Shown here piece by piece: positions 61,668-64,000 of a DNA stretch of 64,000 bases (position 1 is its first letter; every line of letters starts with the position of its first letter). The DNA comes from Schistosoma haematobium (taxonomy: Eukaryota; Platyhelminthes; Trematoda; Strigeidida; Schistosomatidae). Location of the stretch: NCBI RefSeq assembly GCF_000699445.3, contig NC_067200.1, positions 12,113,256 through 12,177,255 on the forward strand. Reading direction: 5' to 3'. A model generated the notes under the pieces. That model saw only the letters and a program-made list of their open reading frames with translations. It did no database searches and was not told the origin of the DNA. Position numbers and translations under genes: made by a program.

Positions 61668-61905
61668 TGATGTTGATTAGACTACCACTGAAAACCAGGA
61701 AGCACCAAACAGTTGTTTTGTCTTATTATGGGACTCCTCGACAATGTGCATCTACTACTCAACGAGAAATCAAACCCACGACCATCGAGTATAGCAGTGA
61801 ACTCTTAACTTTCAGACCAATGAGTTGGCATCCAGTTGTTTGCAGTTTGAGTTTAAGTCAATTCGCAATATTGCGCGACCATCATCCACTTCCACTGGCG
61901 ATATT
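61668..61905 (-). repeat. tRNA-like SINE copy
   Basis: On the - strand: GCCAACTCATTGGTCTGAAA (A-box-like) and GGTCGTGGGTTTGATTTC (B-box-like), with GGACTCCTCGAC- and GGAAGCACCAAACAG-type blocks as in the SINE at 48000-48300. The open frame on the + strand here is incidental. Confidence 0.6.
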
Positions 61906-62054
61906 TGTCTGAGGCTCAATATCGTTAAATACCGCTGATCATGGCATTTTTACTAGAACTCCGGGGAATTACCTCTCGAAATTAGTCACTAGTAAGCACT
62001 GTTACTGTTACCATAGGATTTTGTGGAGAATATTGGAATTGGAGTTAAACAACG

Positions 62055-62225
62055 GAATAACTTCGGTTAGACTACTACTGAAAACCATGAAGCCTACTTA
62101 TTCAGGCGTGTCACCCCTTATGGATGACCATAGGCCGCTCAGCAGCATTCCCTATGGAACTAGGAAGCACTGGATAGCTAGTTTTTCCTAGTATAGGAAT
62201 CCTCATCAGTGTACGTTAACAACCT
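62055..62225 (-). repeat. Decayed SINE copy
   Basis: Repeats the block TTAGACTACTACTGAAAACCA seen at 61675 (with changes) and contains GGAAGCACTGGATAGC and TAGTATAGGAATCCTCA, as in the SINE family. The tRNA-like head is not preserved. Confidence 0.45.
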
Positions 62226-64000
62226 GTAAATTCAATTTGTTACATTGAAAAATTTATATATATTATAAGATAGATTCAAACTTACGTCTGGAAGTGAACA
62301 ATTTTACTGTTTGGATATATTTCCATATGATCGAATAATTTATCCCAACCATTTAGGTAAACTAACTGACGAGCTGTTTCCACCGAAGGGGTCCTATATT
62401 AATATTTAGGAAAAGTAGTAGAATAACTAGTGGAGATCAGGACGAAATAAGATCACACTAAACTGAATGTCTTGTACAGTTCGAAATAACGAAAAAATAA
62501 GAGTGAACAAGGTGAGATCATAACTTCAATTGCTAGGAAATATGATCGTTTCTAGTGTTAAGCTTGTTAAGTTGAGAAAGATAATGATGACGGAGATATT
62601 CATCTGTCAAATACTGTAGAAGACGTCGGCAAAATCAAGTAGTAAATTCTAAGCACAACTATCGGATAATTAGGTGAATATATCTATGAAGGTAGAAATT
62701 TTTTTAATTAGTCAATCAGTGAACATCAAAGTAAAATCTATTGCGAGTGTGCATCGATACATTTCCCACATATCGAAACAACATACACCGTAACTCAAAC
62801 CTAACTTAAATGGAGAAATAAACATTAGAAATGCATTTTAGAGTCAGCCAGCTATAAGTAGTTTAAAACCAGAGACATTTATGCATTAGTCCAAGCTATC
62901 ATGGCATATCAGTACAACGAGATGAAATTATTAGGACAAATTTTAAATAGAAGTGGTCAATCACAGACAATATGATTCCAAAAGAGAGAATAAATTCGCG
63001 GAAGAAGAGAGTAAAAGATTATTTTAAAACTCAAGATCTTAGAGAAGACGAAGAGTAAATGAGTCTGAGTCACTAAAATTGATTTTGAGCCATTTCACCT
63101 GATATCTGCAAAAAAACATTTCAGAAAGTTTAAAAATCGAAGAATATAAAGTTAAAGATTAGACCTAACTCCAAACTTGAAGGAAGATAGACAATAAATC
63201 CAACTATATTACTGAGGTCGCTTTTATGCCGTATCGCTTGATATCTCCAACCACTGGTTATGAGTACTGCGTAAATTATAAACTTCTAAACACAAAACAT
63301 ACAAACTACTCCATGACTTCTCCCAAATACCAAAAGCTTAAAAACAGGGTTAACAGGATCCTGGACTAGTTATTTGAAGATTTTTGCTGAGATCGCGGCA
63401 ACGGGTCCATCTCCGGTTTCGACAACAGGACAGTATCACTAGCCTTCATATCAAAATTGTGATTCGATCCTACATATATGAAATTTAACTTGGTTGCTGA
63501 ACTAAATTTTTGGGGGTCAATGACTACTAATTCTGTATACTATGAGTTCTATTGAGTAACTTAGTTTGCGTACATATGTCCAAAGAAAACGCCACCGACT
63601 TTAATGATTGACTCCATGTTTTTCCGGCTATCCTTAACTATACTTTAGTTTATTTGAACTTTAGCCATGGTAAACTGTGTCAGCACACAGAAGGCATCAT
63701 ATATTGGTTAATTTTCAGTGTAGATCGATAAGTTTACCTTGATTACCTAATTCGGTAGCTTAAAACAGAAACGAAGGTCAAAATCTAATAGGCAGAAAGT
63801 AGGTTACAGTAAGACGATCAGATAGAAAACCTAATAAAATGGGAATAAGCAGATATACAGTAATAGTACTTTTAAAAGACCGAACGATTAGTACATTTAT
63901 ATTATTGTCATCGATTTTTTAAAGTAATATTTATAACCAACACTTTAAATAATGATGGTTTTCTAAGTGTAAATAAGTGAGTTAAAGCATTTGACTTACA
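62226..64000. other. AT-rich stretch without recognised features
   Basis: The last 1.8 kb shows no gene or repeat that I can define. Confidence 0.5.

Noticed and set aside
1..64000. CRISPR array, bacterial operon or prophage
   Set aside because: The sequence is eukaryotic: introns, LINEs, SINEs and LTR elements; no short regularly spaced repeats.

Overview
The window is nuclear DNA of a parasitic flatworm, most likely a blood fluke of the genus Schistosoma; the species cannot be fixed. Grounds: AT-rich intron-containing DNA; a CHMP4/Snf7 gene with two 36-bp introns at its 5' end and multi-kilobase introns at its 3' end; Sm-alpha-type hammerhead ribozyme repeats; a Penelope-like endonuclease frame of the type known from schistosomes; and CR1-like LINEs and Ty3/gypsy remnants.

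Layout. Bases 1-24137 are one tandem array. It opens with a 6,101-bp unit containing a palindrome (arms of about 614 bp, 1342-1955 and 3609-4222), continues with a second unit that starts the same way, and then becomes 2,373/2,374-bp units (starts 10821, 13195, 15568, 17941, 20314, and 22688, the last cut at 24137). The 2.37-kb unit corresponds to about 1357-3720 of the 6.1-kb unit. One array copy carries a 983-bp insertion (9107-10089): a Penelope-like endonuclease reading frame between inverted repeats of about 160 bp.

From 24138 to 31432 lies a decayed CR1-like LINE with ORF1, endonuclease-reverse transcriptase and an (ATT)n tail. From 31741 to about 34870 is the 3' end of a Ty3/gypsy element, its integrase split by an antisense 5'-truncated LINE (32108-33763).

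The one complete host gene I recognise is CHMP4 (ESCRT-III) at 38034-43874 on the + strand: five exons, 221 residues. A terminal exon resembling magnesium-dependent phosphatase 1 lies on the - strand at 53589-53766; its upstream exons were not found. The rest (44-64 kb) is intergenic or intronic sequence with nested short repeats: tRNA-like SINEs, hammerhead repeats (one intact core), two probable solo LTRs, a 558-bp element with 13-bp target duplications, and a 491-bp element with 12-bp target duplications inserted in an older repeat. Short open frames inside the array are repeated because the DNA is repeated, and I do not treat them as genes.
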